Assembly (NCBI RefSeq): GCF_018531445.1
Contig: NZ_JAHDTH010000050.1
Span: forward strand, 1 to 39,677
Length of the DNA stretch: 39,677 nucleotides
Source: Pseudonocardia lacus
Lineage (GTDB): Bacteria > Actinomycetota > Actinomycetes > Mycobacteriales > Pseudonocardiaceae
Direction: 5' to 3'
Position 1 is the stretch's first letter; every line of letters begins with the position of its first letter. Made by a program: the position numbers and the translations under genes. Below the pieces are notes generated by a model. The model worked only from the letters and a program-made list of their open reading frames with translations. It did no database searches and was not told the DNA's origin. Below are positions 18,494-25,608 of this stretch, one piece after another.

Positions 18494-18504
18494 GTGTCTA
18501 GTAT
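18475..18504 (+). promoter_or_regulatory. Promoter of the LLM oxidoreductase gene
   Basis: -35 ttgact (18475-18480), an 18-nt spacer and -10 tagtat (18499-18504) form a near-consensus promoter. It lies 34 bp before the GTG start at 18539. Confidence 0.65.
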
Positions 18505-18538
18505 CGGCTGTCCGCATCCCCGGTCGCAGGAGTATCTG

Positions 18539-19453
18539 GTGAAGCTCGGCATCATGCTGCCCGTATCCGGCGTTCACGCTTCGCCGGCGAACATCACGAC
18601 CATCGCACGGGCCGCCGAACGGCTCGACTACGACTCGTTGTGGACGTACGAACGTCTGCTGCGTCCGATGGCACCGATGCTCCCCGGTCCCGACGGCGAG
18701 CTGGAGCGCATTCCCGACATCTACCGCGTCACCTACGAGCCCTTGCAGACCCTGAGCCACGTGGCCGCGCTCACCAGCCGCATCGCCCTCGGCACCAACA
18801 TCGTCAACCCGCTGTTCCACCCACCGGTCGTGCTGGCACGCAGGTACGCCACGCTCGACCAGTTCAGCGACGGCCGGGTCATCGCCGGGTTCGGCCAGGG
18901 CTGGATGCCGCCGGAGTTCGCGGCCGCCGCCGTGCCCATGAAGCGCCGCGGCGCCGGCTTCGACGACGTCATCGCGGCGATACGGGCCTGCTGGGGACCT
19001 GACCCGGTCGAGTACGCGGGCCGCTTCTACGCCATCGAAGCCTCCGAGATCAACCCCAAGCCGGTCCGGGGCGACATCCCGATCGTCGTCGGCGCGAACT
19101 CCGACGGCGGCATCGACCGGGCGGCCCGGATCGCGGACGGCATCACCCCGCTGGCGTGGACCTTGGACGGGGTGCTCGCCCAGGCGACCCGCTTCCGGGC
19201 GACCGCCGAGGAGCTGGGGCGGGATGCGTCCACGCTCACCGTGACGGCGCAAACCAACCACTCGATGCAGCCCAAGCCGATCAGCGGGGACCGGCCGTTC
19301 CTCGCCGGCTCCCCGGGGCAACTCGCCGAGGACATCGAGCAGCTGCGGGAACAGGGGATCGACGGGATTCTGTTCGCGTCCCCGCCGTCGGATGACCTGG
19401 ATACGCAGATCGAGGTGCTCGAGGAGCTCCGCACCCTGGTACCTGCGGCGTAG
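18539..19453 (+). CDS. LLM-class F420-dependent oxidoreductase
   Basis: A 304-residue luciferase-like monooxygenase-fold (TIM barrel) enzyme. It begins MKLGIMLPVSGVHASP and contains RAAERLDYDSLWTYERLLRP, LGTNIVNPLFHPPVVLAR and RVIAGFGQGWMPPEF. Members similar to TIGR03619 use F420 rather than FMN. GTG 18539 has caggag at 18527-18532, and the upstream extension overlaps the promoter. The gene has its own promoter with an operator and is followed by a MarR regulator. Confidence 0.88.
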   Translation: MKLGIMLPVSGVHASPANITTIARAAERLDYDSLWTYERLLRPMAPMLPGPDGELERIPDIYRVTYEPLQTLSHVAALTSRIALGTNIVNPLFHPPVVLARRYATLDQFSDGRVIAGFGQGWMPPEFAAAAVPMKRRGAGFDDVIAAIRACWGPDPVEYAGRFYAIEASEINPKPVRGDIPIVVGANSDGGIDRAARIADGITPLAWTLDGVLAQATRFRATAEELGRDASTLTVTAQTNHSMQPKPISGDRPFLAGSPGQLAEDIEQLREQGIDGILFASPPSDDLDTQIEVLEELRTLVPAA

Positions 19454-19503
19454 GGCGCGCTGTGACGGTGGTGTCGTGGAGCCATCCCCCGGGGCGGGGT
19501 AAG

Positions 19504-19509
19504 TAGCAT
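19504..19509 (+). promoter_or_regulatory. Leaderless-type -10 of the MarR gene
   Basis: The hexamer tagcat ends 7 nt before GTG 19517. No clear -35 box and no ribosome binding site are visible. Confidence 0.4.
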
Positions 19510-19516
19510 CGCCGGC

Positions 19517-20023
19517 GTGGAAGGCCGGGACGAACCGCGTTGGCTGTCGCCGGACGAGCGCGACGCCTGGCTCTCGCTGTCCTGGCTGATGGTCAGACTG
19601 CCGAGCGCGATCGACGCCCAACTGCAGCGCGACAGCGGCATCTCGTTCTTCGAGTACCTGGTGCTCGCCGCGCTGTCCATGGCGCCCGGCCGCCGCCTGC
19701 GGATGAGTGAGCTGGCCGAGCACGTGAACGGCTCCGGCTCGCGGCTGTCCAACGTCGCCAAACGCCTCGAGGAACGCGGCTGGATCACGCGGGCGCCCTC
19801 CGCCGAGAACGGCCGCTTCATCGAGGCGACGCTGACCGACGCGGGCATGGCCGTGGTCGAGCGCGCGGCGCCGGGCCACATCGAGACGGTCCGGCGGTAC
19901 GTGTTCGACGCGCTCAGCCCCGATCAGGTGACCGGGCTGCGCGACATCGGCCGGCAGATCGCCGACCAGGTGGACGGCGGGCGTGCGGGGACGTTGCTGA
20001 GACAAGCCATGCGACGGCCGTGA
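19517..20023 (+). CDS. MarR-family transcriptional regulator
   Basis: A 168-residue winged-helix protein. FFEYLVLAALSMAPGRRLRM leads into the recognition region LAEHVNGSGSRLSNVAKRL, followed by the wing ERGWITRAPSAENGR and the dimer helices. MarR proteins repress nearby detoxification genes and respond to phenolic or oxidant ligands. Palindromes over the LLM promoter 1 kb upstream are the best candidate target. GTG 19517 appears leaderless. Confidence 0.88.
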   Translation: MEGRDEPRWLSPDERDAWLSLSWLMVRLPSAIDAQLQRDSGISFFEYLVLAALSMAPGRRLRMSELAEHVNGSGSRLSNVAKRLEERGWITRAPSAENGRFIEATLTDAGMAVVERAAPGHIETVRRYVFDALSPDQVTGLRDIGRQIADQVDGGRAGTLLRQAMRRP

Positions 20024-20848
20024 TCGGCCGCACCCCTGGATGCTGACCAACCGGGAGTGCGTCCGCACCCAAGGCTCCCCGGCTCCTACCGGTTCCGTGG
20101 AACCGCCGAGGACGTCAAGCACCAGATCGCCGGCGCCATCCCGGTCGGCATCGCCCCGCTGGCGCGGAGCCACGCAGCGGAGGCGCTGACCGGGACGGCG
20201 CGGATGGAGGCGGCGTGAGCAGCCCTTTGCGCGCCGCGCGTCGGTCGCCGCCGCCGGTGTTCCGCCTCGCGCCCGGCGGCAATCGGCCCCCTGCACGCCG
20301 AGCGGTGCCCCGGCATCGGGCCGTGCGTGGCCGGGCATGCCGGGCGGGAGCAGCGCGCGACCACCGACCCCCGACCGGATCCGGTGGAGTGGTCGACCGG
20401 CCCGTACAACGTCGGGATTCCGCGCGGAGCACTGCCCGGGGGCGATCTGCCCGGAGCGGGTTGGCGGGCGTTTCGTCCGGTGAACGCAACCGACAGCCGT
20501 GCCGCTGATCGGCGGAACACACCCGCAGACGGCGGGATTCGAACCTGCGCGTGCCCCCGGGGAGATTCGGACAGGTTCTGCGACGGACCACGACCGCGGC
20601 AAGCTGATCATGGCCGGAAGGATCCGCCTGACGCGGTTCCGCGTCAGCTCGGTGCTTGCGCAAGGGCCTCCACCACGAGATCGCCGACGCAACCGGGCGG
20701 AGGGTCGCTGACCGATGTCGTCGTTCCCCGCTCTGCGGCCGAGATAGGTAGCCGTCCGTGCCCGGATAGGCAACTTCGCCGCCGCGCCAGGACCGCTTGC
20801 GCTCCTACCGTTCTGCACGTTCACAGAACCCTCTCCGAGGAGCACATC
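20024..20848. other. Long intergenic region with unassigned relics and palindromes
   Basis: Within 825 bases there is one unassigned in-frame stretch on the plus strand (20087-20218, containing YRFRGTAEDVKHQIAGAIP), which may be a gene fragment. Two degenerate tRNA-Arg 3'-end copies (20530-20583) follow. There is a perfect palindrome with arms ctgacgcgg and ccgcgtcag around tt (20628-20647), and a 10-bp palindrome cttgcgcaag (20655-20664). No complete gene is seen. Confidence 0.5.
20530..20583. repeat. Degenerate tRNA-Arg 3'-end copies (possible old attachment scar)
   Basis: Bases 20530-20550 match the T-arm of the tRNA-Arg gene at 29705-29725 at 20 of 21 positions (core ggattcgaacctgcgc). 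Directly after it, gtgcccccgg (20551-20560) repeats the acceptor end of the same tRNA, and a diverged gattcg...ctgcg follows. No functional tRNA can be folded here. Confidence 0.5.
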
Positions 20849-21403
20849 ATGACCACATCCATCGTCGACAACGGCGTCAACGTCGAGGCGCTGCTCGGTG
20901 CGCGGCAGGCGTTGGCCGGCGCTCCGGAGATCGCCCAGTTCCAGTGGCGCTCGACCGTGACCTGGCTCGACGGCACGCACTCGCGAGCCGATCTGGAGAC
21001 GTTCTTCGGCTTCAACGAGGAGCAGCGCCACCGGACGACGTTCAGCTTCGACATCGACCACCCGTTGCAGTTCGCGGCGCAGGACAACGGCATCACGCCG
21101 GTGGAGTACGTCCTCGTCGCGCTCGGCGGCTGCCTGACCGCAGGCATCGCCGCGATCGCCCAGCAGCGGAAGATCCAGCTGCGCTCGGTGCAGGCCGCGA
21201 TCACCGCGGAGATGGACCTGCACGGCATTCTCGGGGCCGACCCCGACGTGCGCAACGGCTTCAGCGGCGTGCGCGTCGACTACACCATCGACGCCGACGC
21301 CACCCGGGCGGAGATCGAGGCACTGGTCGCGCAGTCGCAGAAGCGGTCGGCCGTCTACGACGTCCTGACCAACCCGACCGCGGTCACCGTCACCGTGTCC
21401 TGA
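20849..21403 (+). CDS. OsmC-family protein
   Basis: A 184-residue OsmC/Ohr-fold protein. The helix with the peroxidatic Cys is YVLVALGGCLTAGIAAIA (Cys95). The second conserved site, usually RCPV, reads RSAVY with Ser167 in place of Cys, so normal two-Cys thiol peroxidase chemistry is unlikely. A substrate-binding or one-Cys role is possible. ATG 20849 has gaggag 7 nt upstream. It is the first gene of an apparent operon that continues with a flavin oxidoreductase 26 bp downstream. Confidence 0.88.
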   Translation: MTTSIVDNGVNVEALLGARQALAGAPEIAQFQWRSTVTWLDGTHSRADLETFFGFNEEQRHRTTFSFDIDHPLQFAAQDNGITPVEYVLVALGGCLTAGIAAIAQQRKIQLRSVQAAITAEMDLHGILGADPDVRNGFSGVRVDYTIDADATRAEIEALVAQSQKRSAVYDVLTNPTAVTVTVS

Positions 21404-21429
21404 CCCGCACCGAGCTGCTGGGGTTCGCC

Positions 21430-22668
21430 ATGCGATACGCGACGACGGTGGTGATCGGGGCGGGGCACTGCGGGCTGGCCGTGAGCCGCTGCCTCACCGA
21501 GCGTTCGATCGACCACGTCGTGCTGGAACGCGGCGAGGTCGCCGACTCGTGGCGCACCCGGCGATGGGACTCGCTGCGGCTGCTCACCCCCAACTGGATG
21601 ACCAGGCTGCCGGGCTTCGCCTACCGCGGGGACGACCCGGACGGCTTCCTCGCCGCCTCCGAGGTGGCGCGGCTGATCGGGGACTACGCCGAGGACTCGG
21701 CGGCACCGGTGTTGACCGGCACCGCCGTCACCTCGGTGCGGTCCGGTCCGCGCGGCTACCTGGTGGACACCGACGGGGGCAGCTGGCACGCGCGGACCGT
21801 CGTGATCGCGACGGGCGCGGCGACCGTCGCCACGGTGCCGGCCCGCCTGGTCGAGCAGGTGCCCGCCGCGATCACCACGACGACCGCCGCGGACTATCGC
21901 AGTCCCGACCGGCTCCCGGCGGGTGCGGTACTGGTCGTCGGTGCCTCGGCGAGCGGCATCCAGATCGCCGACGAGATTCGGCGCTCCGGGCGGCCGGTGA
22001 CGCTGGCCGCCGGCGAACACGTGCGGATGCCACGGACCTACCGGGGCCGCGACATCCTCTGGTGGATGGACGCGTCGGGCCTGCTCGACGAACGCTATGA
22101 CGAGGTGCCGGACCTGGTCCGGGCGCGCAACCTGCCCTCGATGCAGCTCGTCGGCGCACCGCAGATGCTCGACCTGAACGCACTTCGCCGGGGCGGCGTG
22201 CGGCTCGCCGGCAGGTTCGTCGGCGTCCGGGAGGGGACGGCCCAGTTCTCCGGGTCGTTGCCGAACGTGTGCGCGCTCGCCGATCTCAAGCTCGGCCGGC
22301 TGCTCGACACCATCGACGGCTGGGCGGACCGCGCCGGCGTCGACGCGGCTCCGCCGCAGCGGTTCGCGCCGACCGCGGTGGCGGGCCACGAGCAGTCGGC
22401 GCACCTGGGAGCCGGTGGCATCGAGACGATCGTCTGGGCCACCGGACACCGCGCGGACCTGTCGTTCGTCGACCTCGGCGTGTTCGACCGGAAGGGCCGC
22501 GTCCTGCACGACGGCGGGGTCACGACCGAGCCCGGGCTGTACGTGATCGGGCTGCCGTTCCTGCGGCGTCGCAAGTCCACGCTGATCGACGGCGCCGCGG
22601 CGGACGCCCGCGAGCTCACCGATCACCTGGCCGCGCACCTGGACACGGTCGCCCGCCGAGCGGGCTGA
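21430..22668 (+). CDS. Flavin-dependent monooxygenase/oxidoreductase
   Basis: A 412-residue two-dinucleotide-domain flavoprotein. The FAD motif is VVIGAGHCG (residues 7-15). The NAD(P)H motif is VVGASASGIQIA (residues 169-180). VIATGAAT and VWATGHRADL correspond to the ATG motifs of class B flavoprotein monooxygenases and related oxidoreductases. WDSLRLLTPNWMTRLPGF is conserved in this subgroup. Substrate unknown. It lies between an OsmC-like and a secreted protein gene on one strand. Confidence 0.88.
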   Translation: MRYATTVVIGAGHCGLAVSRCLTERSIDHVVLERGEVADSWRTRRWDSLRLLTPNWMTRLPGFAYRGDDPDGFLAASEVARLIGDYAEDSAAPVLTGTAVTSVRSGPRGYLVDTDGGSWHARTVVIATGAATVATVPARLVEQVPAAITTTTAADYRSPDRLPAGAVLVVGASASGIQIADEIRRSGRPVTLAAGEHVRMPRTYRGRDILWWMDASGLLDERYDEVPDLVRARNLPSMQLVGAPQMLDLNALRRGGVRLAGRFVGVREGTAQFSGSLPNVCALADLKLGRLLDTIDGWADRAGVDAAPPQRFAPTAVAGHEQSAHLGAGGIETIVWATGHRADLSFVDLGVFDRKGRVLHDGGVTTEPGLYVIGLPFLRRRKSTLIDGAAADARELTDHLAAHLDTVARRAG

Positions 22669-22724
22669 CGACGAGTCCACCGACGACCACCGACCGACAC
22701 ACATCCACGATTCGGAGCGACGTG

Positions 22725-23255
22725 ATGATGAAGGTACTGCGAAAGATCGGGACACGGGCCGGCAGGGCCGCCGTGCTCGTGGCCGCCACGGTCGGCCTGA
22801 CCGCCGTCCTCCCTGCTGCACCCGCGGCAGCGGCCCCCCCGTTCTTCTCCAGCTTGGAGATCACCCGGGCACACGCCGGCCACTACTACGTCAAGGTGAC
22901 GGGCATCTTCGCGGCGGACCCGTACGACGCCCACGGCTTCGTGAACAACATCCGCAACGGCGGCGTCCGCTACGAGGTCATCGGCCAGGACCGGTTCACC
23001 GAGCTGCGCAGCACGTACTTCCGCAGTGGAGCCCGGCAACCGGGCAACGGCGCCGACTGGTACCTGTACGCGACACCGGACGGCATCGGCTACCACGTCA
23101 CGATGACCGTTCCCGCCAGCGTGGTCAACGAGGACACCTCGTCGTGGACCGGCGGCCCCGGTGACGAGATCTGGGTGCGGGCGAGCTTCCTCGACGGCGC
23201 CGGCGAATACCGGTACGTCCAGCACAGCCAGCAGGTCAACGGCTACTTCTCGTAG
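22725..23255 (+). CDS. Secreted protein of unknown function
   Basis: A 176-residue exported protein. The N-terminus has Lys/Arg residues, a hydrophobic core (AAVLVAATVGLTAVLP) and an Ala-rich cleavage region (PAAPAAAA) near residue 37. The mature part is beta-rich and aromatic (HAGHYYVKVTGIFAADPYDA, then DWYLYATPDGIGYH). No catalytic motif or Cys is present. ATG 22725 follows ggag at 22714-22717; GTG 22722 and ATG 22728 are alternatives. An exported protein inside a redox operon is unusual. I do not recognise the family. Confidence 0.75.
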   Translation: MMKVLRKIGTRAGRAAVLVAATVGLTAVLPAAPAAAAPPFFSSLEITRAHAGHYYVKVTGIFAADPYDAHGFVNNIRNGGVRYEVIGQDRFTELRSTYFRSGARQPGNGADWYLYATPDGIGYHVTMTVPASVVNEDTSSWTGGPGDEIWVRASFLDGAGEYRYVQHSQQVNGYFS

Positions 23256-23367
23256 CCGCCGACGACGAGCGGCACCCGCGGGTCGACCGGAGCGGTCGTT
23301 CCACGCCGGACCCCCAACCACGCCGCGGGCGGCCGGGCCGTCCGCCCAACCGGAAGGCACCGAGACA

Positions 23368-23766
23368 ATGATCGTCGACCCCGTCGGCGGCACGGCCCCG
23401 GCCGTTGCCGTCTCGTTCCTGGACACGCTGGGCGCACGCGAGTTCGCCCGGCTGTCGTCCTGCCTCGGCGACGACGTGCGGATGCGTGCGCTGCTCCCGT
23501 CCGGCGTCTGCGACTCGCAGGGCGCAGCGGCGGTCACCGACCGGTTCCGGTCCTGGTTCGCCGATGCGGCCGAGTTCCAGCTCGTCGACTCCGGTGTCGA
23601 CCGGATCGGCCCGCTGCTGTCGCTGCGGTGGCGGCTACGGGTGCGGTTCTCGCCGCGTTCCCCGCGCCTGCACGTCGTCGAGCAGCTCGCCTACGTCCAC
23701 GCGCCGGACCGGATCCGCCGGCTCGACCTGCTGTGCTCCGGATTCCACGGAGACGGTCATGGCTGA
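23368..23766 (+). CDS. NTF2/SnoaL-like fold protein
   Basis: A 132-residue protein with the layout of the SnoaL-like/NTF2 superfamily: an N-terminal helix (AVSFLDTLGAREFARLSSCL), a DDVRMRALLP strand, DRFRSWFADAAEFQL, and C-terminal beta-strands. Such small cone-shaped domains act as cyclases, isomerases or ligand-binding partners. The stop overlaps the P450 start by eight bases, indicating translational coupling with the P450. Assignment is by overall pattern rather than a diagnostic motif. Confidence 0.65.
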   Translation: MIVDPVGGTAPAVAVSFLDTLGAREFARLSSCLGDDVRMRALLPSGVCDSQGAAAVTDRFRSWFADAAEFQLVDSGVDRIGPLLSLRWRLRVRFSPRSPRLHVVEQLAYVHAPDRIRRLDLLCSGFHGDGHG

Positions 23767-24997
23767 GCACGTCGCCGCATGGGGCGGATGGGGGGCCGAG
23801 GTCCGCGACGACCCGTTCCCCACCTTCGCCCGGCTCCTCGCCACCGGCCCGGTGCATGCGGTCACCCTCGCCGACGGTCACGAGGCCACGCTGGTGCTGG
23901 GCCACTCGGCGGCCCGGCAGGCGCTCAAGGACCCCCGGCTGTCGAAGGACATGCAGGCCGCGCTGTCCGACGACACGAGCACGGTCGACCCGGGCCTGCC
24001 CGGCCCGGAGTTCTCCCGGCACATGCTCGGCGTCGACCCTCCCGACCACACCCGGCTGCGCAACCTGGTCGCGGCGGCGTTCACCCCGGGCCGGGTCACG
24101 GGCCTCGAACCGTGGATCCAGGCGATCACCGACCGGCTGCTCGACGACCTCGCCCAGCGGGGCGGGGTGGTCGACCTCGTCGCCGGCTTCGCCCATCCCC
24201 TGCCGTTCCAGGTGATCGGCCGGTTGCTCGGCGTGCCGGACGACGACCTCCCGGCCCTGCACGAACGGTTCGCCACCCTGCTCGCCCCGCGAGCCGGTGA
24301 CCCGCCTGCCGAGGCGGTGGAAGCCTCCGACGCCATCGTGGCCTACCTGCGTGATCTCGTGGCGCTCAAGCAACGCCGGCCCGGTGACGACCTGGTCAGC
24401 GACCTGGCCCGGACCGGGGGCGACGGTGAGCGGCTCACGCGACAGGAACTGCTGTCCTCGCTGTTCCAGCTCGTGATCGCCGGGCACGACACCACCACTT
24501 CCCTGATCGGCAACAGCGTGGTCGCCCTGCTCGACCACCCCGACCAGCTCGCCCTCCTGCGAGCCGAACCGCACCGGCTCGCCGGCGCGGTCGAGGAGCT
24601 GGTCCGCTTCACCGCACCGGTGCCGCACGCCACGTTCCGCTACGCCACCGAACCGGTCGAGCTGGGCGGGACCACCGTTCCCGCCGGCCGGCAGGTCCTG
24701 GTCTCGCTGGCCGCCGCCGGGCGCGACCCGGCCCACGTCGACCGGCCGCACACCCTCGACGTCACCCGAGTGGGGCGCCGCCACCTCGGCTTCGGCCACG
24801 GCATCCACCACTGCCTCGGCGCGCGACTGGCCCTGCTCGAGACCCGCGTCGCGCTCGCGACCCTGCTGCGCCGGTACCCCGGCCTGCGCCTGGCGGTACC
24901 CCGGACCGAGCTGCGCTGGTCGCACGGCGATGGGCTGGTCATCCGCGGGTTGGCCAAGCTGCCGGTCCTGCTGGGCACCCCGGGCGGCCGGCCATGA
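23759..24997 (+). CDS. Cytochrome P450
   Basis: A 412-residue soluble bacterial P450. The I-helix is AGHDTTT (residues 241-247), ExxR is EELVR (279-283), and the haem loop FGHGIHHCLGA has the axial Cys352. PPDHTRLRNLVAAAFTP is the conserved C-helix region. Length is normal for actinomycete CYPs acting on secondary metabolites, terpenes or xenobiotics. No ferredoxin gene is adjacent, so electrons would come from elsewhere. It overlaps the NTF2-like gene upstream and the remnant FAD gene downstream (ATGA). Confidence 0.95.
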   Translation: MAEHVAAWGGWGAEVRDDPFPTFARLLATGPVHAVTLADGHEATLVLGHSAARQALKDPRLSKDMQAALSDDTSTVDPGLPGPEFSRHMLGVDPPDHTRLRNLVAAAFTPGRVTGLEPWIQAITDRLLDDLAQRGGVVDLVAGFAHPLPFQVIGRLLGVPDDDLPALHERFATLLAPRAGDPPAEAVEASDAIVAYLRDLVALKQRRPGDDLVSDLARTGGDGERLTRQELLSSLFQLVIAGHDTTTSLIGNSVVALLDHPDQLALLRAEPHRLAGAVEELVRFTAPVPHATFRYATEPVELGGTTVPAGRQVLVSLAAAGRDPAHVDRPHTLDVTRVGRRHLGFGHGIHHCLGARLALLETRVALATLLRRYPGLRLAVPRTELRWSHGDGLVIRGLAKLPVLLGTPGGRP

Positions 24998-25182
24998 CCA
25001 GCCACGGGCGCTACGACAGGATCGTCGTCGGCGGCCGCTGCGCCGATGTGACGACGGCCTTGCTGCCGGCCGCGCCGGGCAGGGTACTGATCCGCGACGC
25101 CGCCCGAGCCGGCACGGACACCCTGTCGACTCGCGTCCCGACCCGTGCCGGCGTGCTGCCTCTGCCCCGCTGGGTTTCTCGA
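24994..25182 (+). pseudogene. Truncated, decayed FAD-dependent oxidoreductase
   Basis: The ATG overlaps the P450 stop (ATGA). The first 60 residues (YDRIVVGGRCADVTTALL, then VLIRDAARAGTDTLSTRV) match the N-terminus of geranylgeranyl-reductase/halogenase-like FAD enzymes, normally IVVGARCAGSxxAxLLAR and SDTLSTH. The last Gly of the dinucleotide motif is Asp here. After about residue 63 the frame continues only as Pro/Arg-rich non-homologous sequence. It is therefore the stump of a lost sixth operon gene. Confidence 0.7.
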
Positions 25183-25264
25183 CCGGCCGACGGCTCGGCA
25201 GCGCCACGACCGCACCGTGACGGCCGGTACTCCGACGACAGCGAATACCGGGAGAGGAACCGCC

Positions 25265-25471
25265 ATGCCACCACACCCGACCCCGAGCCCGGCCGGCCGC
25301 CGCCCGGCCCCGGGATGGCAGCCTGCGCTGCTGGCCGGGCTGATCGATCTGGCCGGCCCCGGCCGGCCACCGCACCCCGGCGGCCGCCCCTGCGGCGCGC
25401 TCTGCGTACCGGCCTGCACCGCGGGCCACGCCCCACCGATTCCCACGACCTCCGCAGGACCACGGCCGTGA
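25265..25471 (+). CDS. Possible small Pro/Cys-rich protein
   Basis: A 68-residue frame with a good upstream gggagaggaa at 25250-25259. It is rich in Pro, Gly and Ala and contains GALCVPACTAGH. No family is recognised and it overlaps the decayed part of the FAD gene in another frame. It may be chance coding in GC-rich DNA. Confidence 0.3.
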   Translation: MPPHPTPSPAGRRPAPGWQPALLAGLIDLAGPGRPPHPGGRPCGALCVPACTAGHAPPIPTTSAGPRP

Positions 25472-25596
25472 ACCCCCCGCCTCAGCGGCGCCCGGCAGCC
25501 GCCGACGACCCGCACCACCGGAACAGGACGACGCCCTGTCCCGCCAGGTCGTCGTGCGGCGGGCCCACGCCCCTGTTCAGCGGCCGAGCCGGATCC

Positions 25597-25602
25597 TAGA
25601 CT
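25597..25602 (+). promoter_or_regulatory. Leaderless-type -10 of the LAL regulator gene
   Basis: The hexamer tagact ends 6 nt before GTG 25609, and no ribosome binding site is present. The same hexamer and spacing occur before argS (32432-32437). Confidence 0.5.
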
Positions 25603-25608
25603 CGGTCG

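Noticed and set aside
20530..20583. A functional second tRNA gene
   Set aside because: The T stem does not pair properly, and there is no D arm or anticodon arm.
17897..21223. 1108-codon minus-strand frame spanning several genes
   Set aside because: It crosses plus-strand genes, promoters and operators that are well supported, and has no recognisable motif.
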